A DNA stretch of 64,000 nt from Arthrobacter nitrophenolicus (GTDB lineage Bacteria > Actinomycetota > Actinomycetes > Actinomycetales > Micrococcaceae), in assembly GCF_000332815.1 (NCBI RefSeq), contig NZ_AOFD01000017.1, positions 1-64,000 of the forward strand. Reading direction: 5' to 3'. This document shows positions 45,826 through 54,596 of the stretch, one piece after another. Under the pieces are notes generated by a model that was not told the origin of the DNA, did no database searches, and saw only the letters and a list, made by a program, of their open reading frames with translations. Positions within the stretch are counted from its first letter, which is position 1. Each line of letters opens with the position of its first letter. The position numbers and the translations under genes are program-made.

Positions 45826-47007
45826 TCACTCCTTGCCGAGGCCTGCCGCGGAAGTCTTCCCGTCCGTCACCTCGTTGAGCGCGGCGAGGTCGAAGATGCC
45901 GCTGATGTCAGCCTGCTTGGTGGTCCCTGCAGTGACGCCGTCGGCCAGGAGCTTCTGGTAGGTTCCGGCCAGCGGGTCCACGGTGAACACGATGTTCTTC
46001 AGCGAGCGGTCGATCACGTCCGCCTTCAGCTCCGCGCCGGCGGCCTCCTTGAGGGCGGCGTTGATGACCCTGGCCTTTTCGCCGTCGGACGCGCCGTTCA
46101 GCCAATCCACCGACTTCGCGTGGCCCTTGAGGAGGGCCTTCACGGTGTCCGGGTGCTCGGCCGCAAACTTCTGGTTCACGATGAGGATGGTGGTGGGGAA
46201 CTCGCCGGGCTTGCCGGAGAGGGAGCCGTCCCAGAGGTCCTTTTCGTCGACGAGCACCTTCGCTCCGGCGGTCAGTACGAGGCGTGACGCCCACGGCTCG
46301 GGCAGCCATGCGCCGTCGAGTCTTCCGTCCTGGAACAGCTTGAGCGTCTGCGCGTTTTCGGTCGGGTTGATGGCCACGTCGCCGCTGCCGTCCACGTTGG
46401 TCTTGTATCCCTGGGCGGAGAGCCAGGCCCGGAGGGCCACGTCCTGCGTGCCGCCGAGCTGCGGCGAGGCGAGCGTCTTGCCCCTGAGGTCCGCCGCGGA
46501 GCTGATCTCCGGCTTGACCACAAGCTGGGCGCCGCCGGCAGCAGCGCCGGCGATAATGTGGACCGACTCGCCCTGGCTCTTGACGAAGGAGTTGATGGCC
46601 GGGTTGGGGCCGATGTAGGTGGCGTCGATGGCGCCGGCGTTCAGCGCCTCGATGGCGGCGGGCCCTGCGTTGAACACCTGGGTGCTGAGTTCGGTGTCCC
46701 CGAGCTCCCGCGCGATGTGGCCCTGGCTCACGCCCACCAGTGCCGGAGCGTGGGTGACGTTGCCGAAGTAGCCGAGCTTGAGTTCGGCCGCGGGGTTTCC
46801 GGCTGGAGCGGCTTCGGCGGCCGGAGCAGTCGCGGAGTTGGTGCTGTTGACGGCGGAGGCGACGGCGGCGCCACCACCAACGAGGGCGAGGACTGCTGCC
46901 GCGATACCGATCTTGAGGCCGAGGGGGCGCTTGGGTTCTGCCTGGCCGGCGACGATGCGGGTGGAGTTTCCCGCATTCTGCGGGTTCTTCTCTGTTGGTT
47001 CTGACAT
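45826..47007 (-). CDS. NitT/TauT-type ABC transporter substrate-binding protein
   Basis: A 393-residue extracellular binding protein with an N-terminal membrane anchor or signal segment (LGLKIGIAAAVLALVGGGAA) and no lipobox cysteine. LKLGYFGNVTHAPALVGVSQ and IDATYIGPNPAINSFVK are typical of the SsuA/TauA/NrtA group, which binds sulfonates, nitrate, taurine or aromatic acids. Located directly before the aromatic operon, it may bind the aromatic substrate. No permease or ATPase gene is nearby. Start at 47007, 19 residues before a hydrophobic core, after a short charged N-terminus. Confidence 0.83.
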   Translation of the reverse strand: MSEPTEKNPQNAGNSTRIVAGQAEPKRPLGLKIGIAAAVLALVGGGAAVASAVNSTNSATAPAAEAAPAGNPAAELKLGYFGNVTHAPALVGVSQGHIARELGDTELSTQVFNAGPAAIEALNAGAIDATYIGPNPAINSFVKSQGESVHIIAGAAAGGAQLVVKPEISSAADLRGKTLASPQLGGTQDVALRAWLSAQGYKTNVDGSGDVAINPTENAQTLKLFQDGRLDGAWLPEPWASRLVLTAGAKVLVDEKDLWDGSLSGKPGEFPTTILIVNQKFAAEHPDTVKALLKGHAKSVDWLNGASDGEKARVINAALKEAAGAELKADVIDRSLKNIVFTVDPLAGTYQKLLADGVTAGTTKQADISGIFDLAALNEVTDGKTSAAGLGKE

Positions 47008-47181
47008 GGAATTCCTTTGCTGGGTCTGATGCGTTGAGAGTACGGAGCGCCCAGCGGCCCCACAATCGTTCCTGTAGCAGGCGTTCACGGGACGACGCGG
47101 ACGCTCAATGCGGCGTAGCGGAGCGTCAAGAAACGTCGTGCTTCGTCTTTTTGGGACGGTCTGCAGAAGGCGGGAATGGCG

Positions 47182-47215
47182 CTCAAACTTTACCGTCCGG
47201 ATGGTAAAGTTTGAG
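47182..47215. promoter_or_regulatory. TetR operator with 13-bp perfect arms
   Basis: CTCAAACTTTACC (47182-47194), eight-base spacer GTCCGGAT, GGTAAAGTTTGAG (47203-47215). The dyad ends one base before GTG 47217, so bound TetR would block its own gene and the SMR pair. It is in the divergent region shared with the SBP gene at 47007, which it could also affect. Confidence 0.8.
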
Positions 47216-47216
47216 G

Positions 47217-47759
47217 GTGAGAGAGAGTCAGCGGCCCCAAATCCTTGAAGCGGGCCTGCGCGTGGCGGCGCGCAACCAAGGTGCCGCCATCACCCTGGAT
47301 GCAGTGGCTTCGGAGGCGGGGGTCACCAAGCCCGGGCTGATGTACCACTTTCCAAGCCGGGATGCCTTGATGGTCGCCCTGGTTGAGTACGCCGCCTGCC
47401 AGCTGGAGCGCAGGATGGCGGCGCTTCTGGGCGGCAGCGACGGAACGGTGGAGGAACGGTACCGGTCCTATGTCCAGGCAGCGGCTGACGGGCAGAACAT
47501 GCGTGCGGAGTGGGCCTTGTGGTTCCACTCCTCATGCCGGGCCGAGCTGCAGGAAGCCTGGTCCCGGCACCTCGACCGCTGGCTCCTGATCCCGGAGGGG
47601 ATGCCACCTGCACGTCGGGCGAGGCTTCTGACTGCCCGGCTGGCGGCGGACGGACTGTGGGCGGCCCAGGCCAGCGGCGTGGGTGCCCCCGGCAAGGCTG
47701 ACGCGGCGGCAATCGTGGCCCACATCCTCGGCCTGATCGGCGAAGGGGGAGCGGAGTGA
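47217..47759 (+). CDS. TetR-family regulator of the SMR pair
   Basis: A 180-residue TetR repressor: N-terminal HTH (AARNQGAAITLDAVASEAGV, TKPGLMYHFPSRDALMVALV) and an alpha-helical ligand-binding C-terminal domain. GTG 47217 (or TTG 47211) starts inside the promoter region just after the operator, with no good ribosome site, suggesting a leaderless transcript. Its TGA overlaps the first SMR gene's GTG. It should derepress the SMR exporter when bound by its ligand. Confidence 0.88.
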   Translation: MRESQRPQILEAGLRVAARNQGAAITLDAVASEAGVTKPGLMYHFPSRDALMVALVEYAACQLERRMAALLGGSDGTVEERYRSYVQAAADGQNMRAEWALWFHSSCRAELQEAWSRHLDRWLLIPEGMPPARRARLLTARLAADGLWAAQASGVGAPGKADAAAIVAHILGLIGEGGAE

Positions 47760-48108
47760 AGCGGTGGCTCTACCTCGCGGAGCCGTCGTCGCGGAAGTCA
47801 GTGCCACCCTGGCCCTGAAGGCAGCCCTGGAAACGCCGGGCTGGTACGTCCTGGTGGTCGCCGGCTATGCCGCCGCCTTCTTCCTGCTGACCGTCTGCCT
47901 GCGCCTGGGAATGAGCATCAGCGTTGCCTACGGCGCCTGGGGCGCCGGTGGTGTCACCGCCACTGCACTGTTGTCGGCCGCGATCTTCGACGAGCCCCTG
48001 ACCTGGCTGATGGGCTGTGGCATCGCGCTGATCCTGGCGGGAGTCATCACCGTGGAAGCCGGATCGCAGAAAGCCCACCGTGAAAGCCGTACGGAGGAAC
48101 AGGCATGA
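47756..48108 (+). pseudogene. SMR-family transporter subunit 1 (frameshifted)
   Basis: A reconstructed 117-residue four-helix small multidrug resistance protein. VVAEVSATLALKAAL contains the essential membrane Glu, and YGAWGAGGV the conserved Trp. The start MKRWLYLA reads from GTG 47756, then one base is lost near 47780 (GCGGAGCC where GCGGGAGCC restores LAGAVVAEV). The start overlaps the TetR stop and the 3' end overlaps subunit 2 by four bases. With subunit 2 it forms a paired SMR exporter (EbrAB-like) for cationic compounds. Confidence 0.8.
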
Positions 48109-48434
48109 CCTGGTTCTTCCTCGGCCTGGCAATTCTTACGGAAGTTGCGGCAACCATGTCCCTGCGCGCCTCGGAGGGCCTGAAAAAGAAGGCGTGGCTG
48201 GTTCCCATCGTGTCCGGCTATGTGGCCGCTTTTGGGTTCCTGAGCCTGGCGCTTGACCATGGAATGCCCCTTGGCGTTGGATACGGCATCTGGGTGGCCT
48301 GCGGCGTGGCGCTGACAGCGGTGGCCAGCCGCGTCCTGTTCAAGGAACCGCTGACGCCAACCATGGCCGTCGGGATCCTGCTCATTTCCGCCGGAGTGCT
48401 GGTCGTCGAAATCGGTGCCGGCCAGGCCCACTAG
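48105..48434 (+). CDS. SMR-family transporter subunit 2
   Basis: A 109-residue four-helix SMR protein with the functional Glu in LTEVAATMSLRASEG and the Trp motif in VGYGIWVACGV. Overlap of four bases with subunit 1 points to a heterodimeric pair, as in EbrAB. Substrates are usually quaternary ammonium or guanidinium-type cations. Betaine and choline genes follow, so an osmolyte or cation role is possible. Confidence 0.88.
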   Translation: MTWFFLGLAILTEVAATMSLRASEGLKKKAWLVPIVSGYVAAFGFLSLALDHGMPLGVGYGIWVACGVALTAVASRVLFKEPLTPTMAVGILLISAGVLVVEIGAGQAH

Positions 48435-48493
48435 GAGAGCCCCCGCCCGGCGCCCGGGATGCACCGCCTGGTGTTTCCCCATATTCTGGCCGG

Positions 48494-49096
48494 GTGGACA
48501 CAAGCACCGTGAACTCCGGCGAACAGGTCGACCGGCAGGCCCGCATCCTCGAGGCGGCGCTGGACCTCCTGTCGCGCCACGGCATCTCGGGTGTGAGCAT
48601 GCGTGCCGTGGCCCGTGAAGCCGGGGTGGCGCTGGGGCTCGTGAACTACTACTTCGAGGACAAGACGAGCCTGATCCGCGCTGCGCTGCACCGGATCGAC
48701 GAACGCGACCTGAGGCTGGTGGCACCCGACCCCGCGTCACCGCCGGACGAACAGCTCCGGAAAGCCCTCCGGCGGGTCGCCGACCCGCAGTTCCTCACCA
48801 CCCAGCACCTGTCCCTGCGCCTTCACCTGTGGGCACTCGCCCAAGCCCATGAGGACTTCGCGCACATCAACGCGGCAGCCTTTGACCGCTATCTCAAGGG
48901 GCTCGCTGCCCTGCTGGCGAATGCCCGGCCCGAGCTGTCCGCCGACGTATGCCTGGAGCGGGCGGCGGACATCGTCGTCGTGCAGAACGGCATGTGGCTG
49001 ACAGCCCTCCTGGGCGTGGACGAAGCTCGATCCAGCGGAGCATCGCCCGGACTGAAGAAATCGCCTTCGCAGCCTAGTCTCCGGTTGCAGGAATAG
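48494..49096 (+). CDS. TetR-family regulator (BetI-like)
   Basis: A 200-residue TetR protein. HTH at about 15-62 (ILEAALDLLSRHGISGVSMR, VAREAGVALGLVNYYFEDKT, a BetI-like layout). It is directly upstream of choline dehydrogenase, so it is a likely repressor of choline oxidation. The C-terminus may be broken: after LLGVDEA, the alternative frame reads SIQRSIARTEEIAFAA and stops at 49077, which is far more typical than the annotated tail, implying one base lost near 49026. Start GTG 48494. Confidence 0.75.
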   Translation: MDTSTVNSGEQVDRQARILEAALDLLSRHGISGVSMRAVAREAGVALGLVNYYFEDKTSLIRAALHRIDERDLRLVAPDPASPPDEQLRKALRRVADPQFLTTQHLSLRLHLWALAQAHEDFAHINAAAFDRYLKGLAALLANARPELSADVCLERAADIVVVQNGMWLTALLGVDEARSSGASPGLKKSPSQPSLRLQE

Positions 49097-49465
49097 GGCG
49101 GGCTGACCAGTTTCCGCCGCCCTTGGGCGCGCCCGAATCTCCTTCCGCGCCCGCGTCACATTTGAGCCAGGAGCGGTACAACCTGCCCGAAAGGTGTCTC
49201 GAAAGACGCGGAAATCCGCGGTATCCAAGCCTGCCCGCGTTACGCCCTTGTAAATTTTGAACGTTTGTCCAGCAGACCTATTGAACACTCGTTCAAACTG
49301 GATTATTGTCCTTGGATATGACCTGCACCACACAACGGGAGCCCTTCTTTCCTGGAGGGCTTCACCGGCGAAGCTCCTCCGCCACAGCCTGACCACTGAC
49401 CCATTCCCTGGACGGCCACCCCGACATGCGGGAGGCCTGCCCCAGGCAGAAGGAGATTTAGCAGC
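49097..49465. other. Regulatory spacer upstream of choline dehydrogenase
   Basis: A 369-base gap between the BetI-like TetR and the choline dehydrogenase gene without a credible coding frame. It holds a TTGAAC-N4-GTTCAA dyad at 49281-49296 and a related imperfect copy (TTTTGAACGTTTG) at 49255-49267, both fitting a BetI-like operator. I see no other feature. Confidence 0.6.
49281..49296. promoter_or_regulatory. BetI-like (or LexA-like) operator
   Basis: TTGAAC-ACTC-GTTCAA has perfect 6-bp arms with four-base spacing, about 170 bases before betA. The GAAC-N4-GTTC core also matches actinobacterial SOS boxes, but the choline genes and BetI-like regulator make a BetI-type site the better reading. 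Confidence 0.5.
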
Positions 49466-51168
49466 ATGACAAAAACCAGTTACGACTACGTCATCGTCGG
49501 CGGCGGAAGCGCGGGTTCCGTGCTCGCCAACCGGCTGAGCGACGGCGGCCGGGCCAGCGTCCTGGTCCTTGAGGCCGGGCGGAGCGACTACCCCTGGGAC
49601 CTCTTCATCCAGATGCCCGCCGCGCTCACCTTCCCCAGCGGCAACCCGCTATATGACTGGCGCTACGAGTCGGACCCCGAGCCCTACATGGGCGGCCGCC
49701 GCGTAGCACATGCCCGCGGCAAGGTCCTGGGCGGCTCAAGCTCGATCAACGGCATGATCTTCCAGCGCGGCAACCCCCTCGACTACGAACGCTGGGGTGC
49801 CGACCCCGGCATGGAGACCTGGACTTCGCGCACTGCCTGCCGTACTTCAACCGGATGGAAAACGCGCTCGCCGCCGACCCGGACGATGAACTCCGCGGGC
49901 ATGACGGTCCGCTGGTCCTGGAACGCGGTCCAGCCACGAACCCGCTCTTCCAGGCGTTCTTCAAAGCCGCGCAGGAAGCCGGCTACCCGCTGACGGACGA
50001 CGTCAACGGCTACCGCCAGGAAGGCTTCGCGGCCTTTGACCGCAACGTGCACAAAGGCCAGCGGCTCTCGGCGTCGCGCGCCTACCTGCGGCCCAACTTC
50101 GGCCGGAACAACCTGACGGTCCTGACCCGGGCACTGGCCACCAAGATCAACTTCACGGGCAACGTGGCCACCGGCGTCACCTACCGCCGCAACGGCAAGA
50201 CCCACCAGGTGAACGCGGGCGAGGTGATCCTGGCCGGCGGCGCCATCAACACCCCGCAGCTGCTCCAGCTCTCCGGCGTCGGCGACGCCGCCCACCTGAA
50301 CTCCCTGGGCATCAACTCCGTGGTCAACCTGCCCGGCGTCGGCCAGAACCTGCAGGACCACCTGGAGGTCTACATCCAGCACGCCTGCACCCAGCCGGTG
50401 TCCATGCAGCCGGCCCTGGACGTCTGGCGCATGCCGTGGATCGGCATGCAGTGGATGTTCGGCCGCAAGGGCCCGGCCGCCACCAACCACTTCGAGGGCG
50501 GCGGCTTCGTGCGGTCCAACGAGGACGTGGCGTACCCGAACCTGATGTTCCACTTCCTTCCGGTGGCCGTCCGTTACGACGGCCAGAAGGCGGACGCCAA
50601 GCACGGCTACCAGGTGCACATCGGGCCCATGTACTCGGACGCCCGCGGCACCCTCAAGATCAAGTCCACCGACCCCACCGTGCACCCGTCCATGGTGTTC
50701 AACTACCTGTCCACCGACCAGGACCGCCGTGAATGGGTCGAGGCGATCCACGTGGCCCGCGACATCCTGGGCCAGTCCGCCATGAGCCCCTTCAACGGCG
50801 GTGAACTCTCGCCCGGCCGTGCGGTGCAGACCGACGCCGAGATCCTGGACTGGGTTGCCCGCGACGCCGAGACGGCGCTGCACCCGTCCTGCACCGCCAA
50901 GATGGGCCCGGACTCCGATCCGATGGCCGTGGTGAACCCCCTGGACATGACCGTGCACGGCACCCGCGGCCTCCGCGTGGTCGACGCTTCGGCCATGCCC
51001 TATGTCACCAACGGCAACATCTACGCCCCAGTCATGATGCTCGCCGAAAAGGCGGCGGACCTGATCGCCGGCAAGGCACCCCTGGCGCCGCAGCACGCGG
51101 AGTTCTACCGGCACGGCATCAGCCCGCTGGAGCGGAACGCCGCCGCTGCCCCGGCAGGCAGGGCCTAG
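49466..51168 (+). pseudogene. betA: Choline dehydrogenase/GMC oxidoreductase (frameshifted)
   Basis: A reconstructed 567-residue FAD-dependent glucose-methanol-choline oxidoreductase. FAD motif [16 protein letters not shown] at the N-terminus, GGSSSINGM as the GMC signature, and active-site His and Asn in HPSCTAKMG and [11 protein letters not shown]. It oxidises choline to betaine aldehyde at the membrane or in the cytoplasm. The frame breaks near 49821 (ACCTGGACTTC where TGGGAC restores [16 protein letters not shown]). AAGGAG precedes ATG 49466. It is followed by betB 31 bases later. Confidence 0.85.
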
Positions 51169-51199
51169 GCATGATTGATGCACAGGAAAAGGAGCGACC

Positions 51200-52750
51200 A
51201 TGACCGCCACCGTTGAGCAGGCAAAGCAGGCCGGCCAAGCGCAGGACACCATCAAGGGCCTGTACATTGACGGCGCCTGGCAGCAGGCGTCCGACGGCGG
51301 CACAACAGTCGTGCGCTGTCCCGCGGACGGCAGCGAGGTGGCAGTTGTCGCCAAGTCGACGCCGGAAGATGCGGAGCGGGCCATCGCCAGTGCACGTGCC
51401 GCGTTCGACGGCGGCCCCTGGCGCCGGCTCACCGACCTTGAACGCGGGGCGGTCATGCTCCGCGTGGCCGACCTGCTGGAGCGGGACAAGGCCGCCTACG
51501 CCCGGGCCGAGGCGCTCGACACCGGCAAGCGCCTCGTCGAAGCCGAATACGACATTGACGATATCGCGGCCTGCTTCCGGTACTACGGAAAGATTGCCGG
51601 ACTCGACGCCGGCCGGGTGATCGACACCGGCCGCCCGAACGCCATCAGCCGCGTGGTGTACGAGCCGCTGGGCGTCTGTGCCCTGATCGCCCCGTGGAAC
51701 TACCCGCTCCTGCAGGCCGCCTGGAAGGTGGCCCCGGCCCTCGTCGCGGGAAACTCGTTCGTGCTCAAGCCCAGCGAGCTCACGCCGTCCACCGCCATCC
51801 TGCTCATGGAGACCCTCGCCGAAGCCGGGGTTCCCGCCGGCGTCGCAAACCTGGTGACCGGAAGCGGGTCGAAGGTGGGCGGCCCGCTCAGCTCCGACCC
51901 GCGCGTCGACCTCGTTTCCCTGACCGGCAGCCTGGCCACCGGCCAGACCATCATGGCCGCCGCCGCGGAGACGGTGAAGCGCGTCGCCTTCGAGCTCGGC
52001 GGAAAGAACCCCAACGTCGTCTTCGCGGACGCGGACTGGGACGCCGCCGTCGACAACGCCCTGACCGCCGTGTTCCTGCACTCCGGCCAGGTCTGCTCGG
52101 CAGGGGCGCGGCTCGTCGTCGAAGAGTCCATCGCGGAGCGGTTCGTGGCTGAGGTGGTGGAACGGGCGCAAAAGATCCGCATGGGCGGGCCGTTCGACCC
52201 CGACGCCGAGACGGGCCCGCTCATCTCCGCCAAGCACCGGGACCAGGTCCACGCCTATGTCCAGGCCGGCATCGCGGAGGGCGCCGAGCTGCTGTGCGGC
52301 GGCTACATCCCGGACGAGGGACCGCTCGCGGACGGCTTCTTCTACCCGCCCACGGTGCTCGGCAACTGCCGTTCCGGCATGAGCGTGCTGCAGGAGGAGT
52401 CATTCGGCCCGGTGCTGACCGTCGAAACGTTCCGGACCGAGGACGAGGCCGTGGCCATCGCCAATGACACGGAGTACGGCCTGGCCGGCGCGGTCTGGAC
52501 CTCGGACGCATCCAAGGCGCAGCGTGTTGCGGGCGGCCTCCGGCACGGAACAGTATGGATCAACGACTATCACCCGTACGTCCCGCAGGCGGAGTGGGGC
52601 GGCTTCGGGAAGTCCGGCATCGGCCGGGAGCTCGGCAGCGCGGGACTCAATGAATACCGCGAGGCAAAACATATCTGGCAGAACATCCACCCCGCACCCA
52701 GCGGCTGGTTTGGCCCATCTGCCGGCGCCGGGGTGGGGGCCGCCGGCTAG
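51200..52750 (+). CDS. betB: Betaine aldehyde dehydrogenase
   Basis: A 516-residue NAD-dependent aldehyde dehydrogenase: Glu265 in FELGGKNPN and the nucleophile Cys299 in GQVCSAGAR, with IAPWNYP and LKPSELTP in the cofactor domain. It oxidises betaine aldehyde to glycine betaine, the osmoprotectant product of the operon. Downstream of betA by 31 bases with its own AAAGGAG. Other aldehydes could be substrates, but the betA partner makes betaine aldehyde likely. Confidence 0.9.
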   Translation: MTATVEQAKQAGQAQDTIKGLYIDGAWQQASDGGTTVVRCPADGSEVAVVAKSTPEDAERAIASARAAFDGGPWRRLTDLERGAVMLRVADLLERDKAAYARAEALDTGKRLVEAEYDIDDIAACFRYYGKIAGLDAGRVIDTGRPNAISRVVYEPLGVCALIAPWNYPLLQAAWKVAPALVAGNSFVLKPSELTPSTAILLMETLAEAGVPAGVANLVTGSGSKVGGPLSSDPRVDLVSLTGSLATGQTIMAAAAETVKRVAFELGGKNPNVVFADADWDAAVDNALTAVFLHSGQVCSAGARLVVEESIAERFVAEVVERAQKIRMGGPFDPDAETGPLISAKHRDQVHAYVQAGIAEGAELLCGGYIPDEGPLADGFFYPPTVLGNCRSGMSVLQEESFGPVLTVETFRTEDEAVAIANDTEYGLAGAVWTSDASKAQRVAGGLRHGTVWINDYHPYVPQAEWGGFGKSGIGRELGSAGLNEYREAKHIWQNIHPAPSGWFGPSAGAGVGAAG

Positions 52751-52870
52751 CAACAGCATTTGGGGGAAACGGCCGGGCGCTGCAGGCGTGGCGCCCGGCC
52801 ACCGATATCACCCGCGTCCAATGGCGGCCGCGGGCCATCACCATCGTGCTTTTCTCATCTAGGAGTTCGG

Positions 52871-54505
52871 ATGTTGGAACCCAGCAAGAGTACTGATTCA
52901 AGTGGCATGGACGAGTTCGGCTATGCCCAGACCCTGGACCGCAGCATTGGCAAGTTTGCCAGCTTCGCGGCCGGCGTCAGCTACATCTCCATCCTCACCG
53001 GCGTTTTTCAACTGTTCTACTTTGGCTTCTCCATGGCCGGGCCGGCCTACGCATGGTCCTGGCCCATCGTCTTCGCCGGCCAGCTCATGGTGGCCCTCTG
53101 CTTCGCCGAGCTGGCCGGCCGCTATCCGGTGGCCGGATCGGTCTACAACTGGGCCAAGCAGCTCTCGTCCGGGACGTTCGCCTGGCTGGCCGGCTGGCTG
53201 CTGCTCATTTCCTCGATCGTGGCGCTCGGGGCCGTGGCCCTGGCGCTGCAGCTGACCCTGCCCCAGATCTGGTCCGGTTTCCAGATCATTGGAGACGGCA
53301 CCGGCACCTACGATTTCGCCCTCAACGGCGTGCTGCTCGCCAGCATCATGATCTCAATCTCGACGCTCATCAACGCCTTCGGTGTGAAGCTGATGACCAA
53401 AATCAATAGCATCGGCGTCTTCGTGGAACTCGTCGCCGCCGTGCTCCTCATCCTGGCCCTGGGCTGGCATGTGGTGCGGGGACCGGAAGCCCTTTTCAGT
53501 ACCGAAGGGTACGGCATGGACCACGACCTTGGCTTCTTCGGGGTGTTCCTCATCGGCGCCATGGCATCGGGGTATGTGATGTACGGCTTTGACACCGCCA
53601 GTTCCCTCGGCGAGGAGACGAAGGATCCCAAAAAGACCGCCCCCAAGGCCATCCTGCGGGCAATCACGGCGTCCTTCATCCTCGGCGGCCTCATTCTCCT
53701 CGGCGGGCTCCTGGCCGCCCCGGACCTGAACGACCCCAAGCTGGGCTCTGCCGACGGCGGCCTGCAGTACATCGTGCTCTCCGTGCTGGGAGGCCCGTTC
53801 GGCAAGGCCTTCCTGGTGTGCATCGTCGTCGCCGTGTTCGTCTGCACCCTCGCCGTCCACGCCGCCGCCATCCGCATGATGTTCGCCATGGCCCGGGACA
53901 ACAACCTTCCCTTCAGCCGCCAGCTCAGCAAAGTACACCCGGAGCGGAAGACGCCCACAGTGGCGGCCATCGTCATCGGACTCATCGCCATCATGCCGCT
54001 GATCGTCAACGTCTCCCAGCCCGCCATTTTCACCATCTTGTCCAGCATCAGCATCGTCCTGATCTACCTCTCCTACCTGCTGGTCACGGTCCCGCTGCTC
54101 CGGCGGCGCTTCCTGAAGAAATGGCCGCTGTCCGACGCAAGCCACGGAAAGGCCGGGTTCAGCCTTGGCAAGTGGGGTGTCCCCGTGAACATCCTCGCGG
54201 TCCTGTGGGGCGGTGCCATGACGCTGAACCTGATCTGGCCCCGGCCCGAGATCTACAACTCCGTGCCGCCGTTTGAGTGGTACCTGCAGTGGGGCGGCGT
54301 GATCTTCGTGGGTGCCGTCGCCATAGGCGGGACCCTGCTGTACCGGCTGAAGATCCGGCACCAGACAGGTGTCCTGGCCGAGCATGCAGCCGCAGCCAGG
54401 CCCGCGGCCGCCCAGCCCGCCGCCGCCCAGTCCGCCGCCGAGGTCCGCGATCCGGATGCTCCGGCGGAACCGCAGCTGGTCTCAGCGCCCCTGTCCAACC
54501 CGTAG
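52871..54505 (+). CDS. APC-family amino acid/amine permease
   Basis: A 544-residue transporter with about twelve hydrophobic segments (VSYISILTGVFQLFYFGFSM; AGRYPVAGSVYNWAKQLSSG; ASGYVMYGFDTASSLGEETK contains the family's helix-6 region). The C-terminal 55 residues are an Ala/Pro/Gln-rich cytoplasmic tail. It follows betB and probably imports choline or an amine precursor, although BCCT or ABC systems are the usual choline importers. Start at ATG 52871 with AGGAG close by. A 15-bp hairpin follows its stop. Confidence 0.85.
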   Translation: MLEPSKSTDSSGMDEFGYAQTLDRSIGKFASFAAGVSYISILTGVFQLFYFGFSMAGPAYAWSWPIVFAGQLMVALCFAELAGRYPVAGSVYNWAKQLSSGTFAWLAGWLLLISSIVALGAVALALQLTLPQIWSGFQIIGDGTGTYDFALNGVLLASIMISISTLINAFGVKLMTKINSIGVFVELVAAVLLILALGWHVVRGPEALFSTEGYGMDHDLGFFGVFLIGAMASGYVMYGFDTASSLGEETKDPKKTAPKAILRAITASFILGGLILLGGLLAAPDLNDPKLGSADGGLQYIVLSVLGGPFGKAFLVCIVVAVFVCTLAVHAAAIRMMFAMARDNNLPFSRQLSKVHPERKTPTVAAIVIGLIAIMPLIVNVSQPAIFTILSSISIVLIYLSYLLVTVPLLRRRFLKKWPLSDASHGKAGFSLGKWGVPVNILAVLWGGAMTLNLIWPRPEIYNSVPPFEWYLQWGGVIFVGAVAIGGTLLYRLKIRHQTGVLAEHAAAARPAAAQPAAAQSAAEVRDPDAPAEPQLVSAPLSNP

Positions 54506-54534
54506 CACTGGTCAACCCATAGCGAAGGTATTGA

Positions 54535-54567
54535 TGGGCGTCCCCTCCACCATGGAGGGGACGCCCA
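54535..54567 (+). terminator. Strong 15-bp hairpin after the permease gene
   Basis: TGGGCGTCCCCTCCA and TGGAGGGGACGCCCA are perfect 15-bp arms with a three-base loop, 30 bases after the permease stop. It likely ends the bet transcript. No T-tract follows; termination by stem strength or Rho is assumed. Confidence 0.65.
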
Positions 54568-54596
54568 CAGGCATTTCCCGGACAGATGGACCTAAC

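Noticed and set aside
49783..51489. 568-residue minus-strand open frame opposite choline dehydrogenase
   Set aside because: Antisense shadow of a GMC oxidoreductase with clear FAD and active-site motifs.
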